Shown here in pieces: positions 63,810 through 64,000 of a DNA stretch of 64,000 nt. The notes under the pieces are model-generated. The model was not told the origin of the DNA and searched no databases. It worked only from the letters and a program-made list of their open reading frames with translations. The position numbers and the translations under genes were made by a program. How positions within the stretch are numbered: the first letter of the stretch is position 1; every line of letters begins with the position of its first letter. Origin of the DNA: Burkholderiaceae bacterium (lineage in GTDB: Bacteria; Pseudomonadota; Gammaproteobacteria; Burkholderiales; Burkholderiaceae_E); NCBI GenBank assembly GCA_023954045.1, contig JAMLIR010000001.1:248001-312000 (forward strand). The letters run 5' to 3'.

Positions 63810-64000
63810 CTAGGGCTTGAACCTGGCGCGTTCTTCGGGTTCGAGGAGAGCGACGAGGCCCTGCTCCCACGCCAGGTACTGGCGGGCCGCTTCGAGGTTC
63901 CCTTCGTGGCGATCGTGCACGAAGAACAAATAGTCGATGGCGTCCCGGTCGGTCGGCACCTCGGGAGACGCCTCGGTGGGTCGGCCCTCTGCCACCCAAC
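63810..64000 (-). CDS. C-terminal part of an unrecognised protein (cut by window edge)
   Basis: The minus-strand frame is open from the right edge to a TAG at 63810 and encodes at least 62 residues ending YLAWEQGLVALLEPEERARF plus Lys-Pro. Codon use is coding-like. The end is helical and acidic, with no known motif. A GTG at 63995 could be the start, but the frame continues to the window edge, so the gene may be longer. Confidence 0.5.
   Translation of the reverse strand, partial: WVAEGRPTEASPEVPTDRDAIDYLFFVHDRHEGNLEAARQYLAWEQGLVALLEPEERARFKP

Overview
The window looks like chromosome from a high-G+C betaproteobacterium of the order Burkholderiales. The main reason is the block leuC - entericidin - leuD - leuB - asd - fimV - truA - trpF - trpB - trpA - accD - folC - SPOR protein - cvpA - purF - metZ, an order typical of that group. 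This assignment rests on gene order and protein motifs read by eye, not on a database search.

Positions 1-23202 are housekeeping. Nearly everything to 21326 is on the minus strand: methionine (metZ), purine (purF), folate (folC), fatty-acid (accD), tryptophan (trpF-B-A) and leucine (leuC-D-B) synthesis, aspartate semialdehyde dehydrogenase, the polar landmark protein FimV, a periplasmic M48 protease, an MFS permease coupled to aroC, and gltX. Short overlaps (ATGA, TGATG, TTGA) tie neighbours together, and two clear intrinsic terminators divide the block after fimV and after leuD. On the plus strand lie an MgtE-like transporter, a DUF938 methyltransferase and a tRNA-Val(CAC).

From about 23.2 kb the base composition drops visibly and the content becomes catabolic. 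Operon I (30962 to 23463, minus) encodes an SCP2-like protein, alpha/beta hydrolase, aldehyde dehydrogenase, hydroxyisobutyrate-dehydrogenase-like enzyme, IclR regulator, metallo-hydrolase, a probable 52-residue cysteine-rich protein, an acyl-CoA dehydrogenase and a crotonase. Operon II (41493 to 31067, minus) encodes a 2,4-dienoyl-CoA-reductase-like SDR, a second SDR, CoA ligase, acyl-CoA dehydrogenase, crotonase, AtuA split into two proteins, and both subunits of a biotin-dependent acyl-CoA carboxylase. Two more IclR regulators and a crotonase follow (43377-44162 and 41647-43375, minus). A divergent plus-strand operon III holds an acyl-CoA dehydrogenase, an FadH-like iron-sulfur flavoenzyme, an old yellow enzyme and a creatininase-family amidohydrolase. 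Operon IV is a complete branched-chain-amino-acid-type ABC importer (livKHMGF). Together these suggest uptake, CoA activation, desaturation, carboxylation and hydration of a branched or unsaturated (isoprenoid-like) acid. The promoters of operons II, III and IV share one motif, GTGCGGAAC, exactly 16 bp before the -35 box, so they probably form one regulon under an IclR protein encoded between them.

The last part (55198-64000) is a tricarballylate-type module: tcuR, tcuA and tcuB without the tcuC permease, then a DUF169 protein, a class II fumarase/aspartase-superfamily lyase, an SDR and a Bug-type periplasmic receptor, ending in a truncated unknown gene. No CRISPR array, rRNA, insertion sequence or phage gene was seen.
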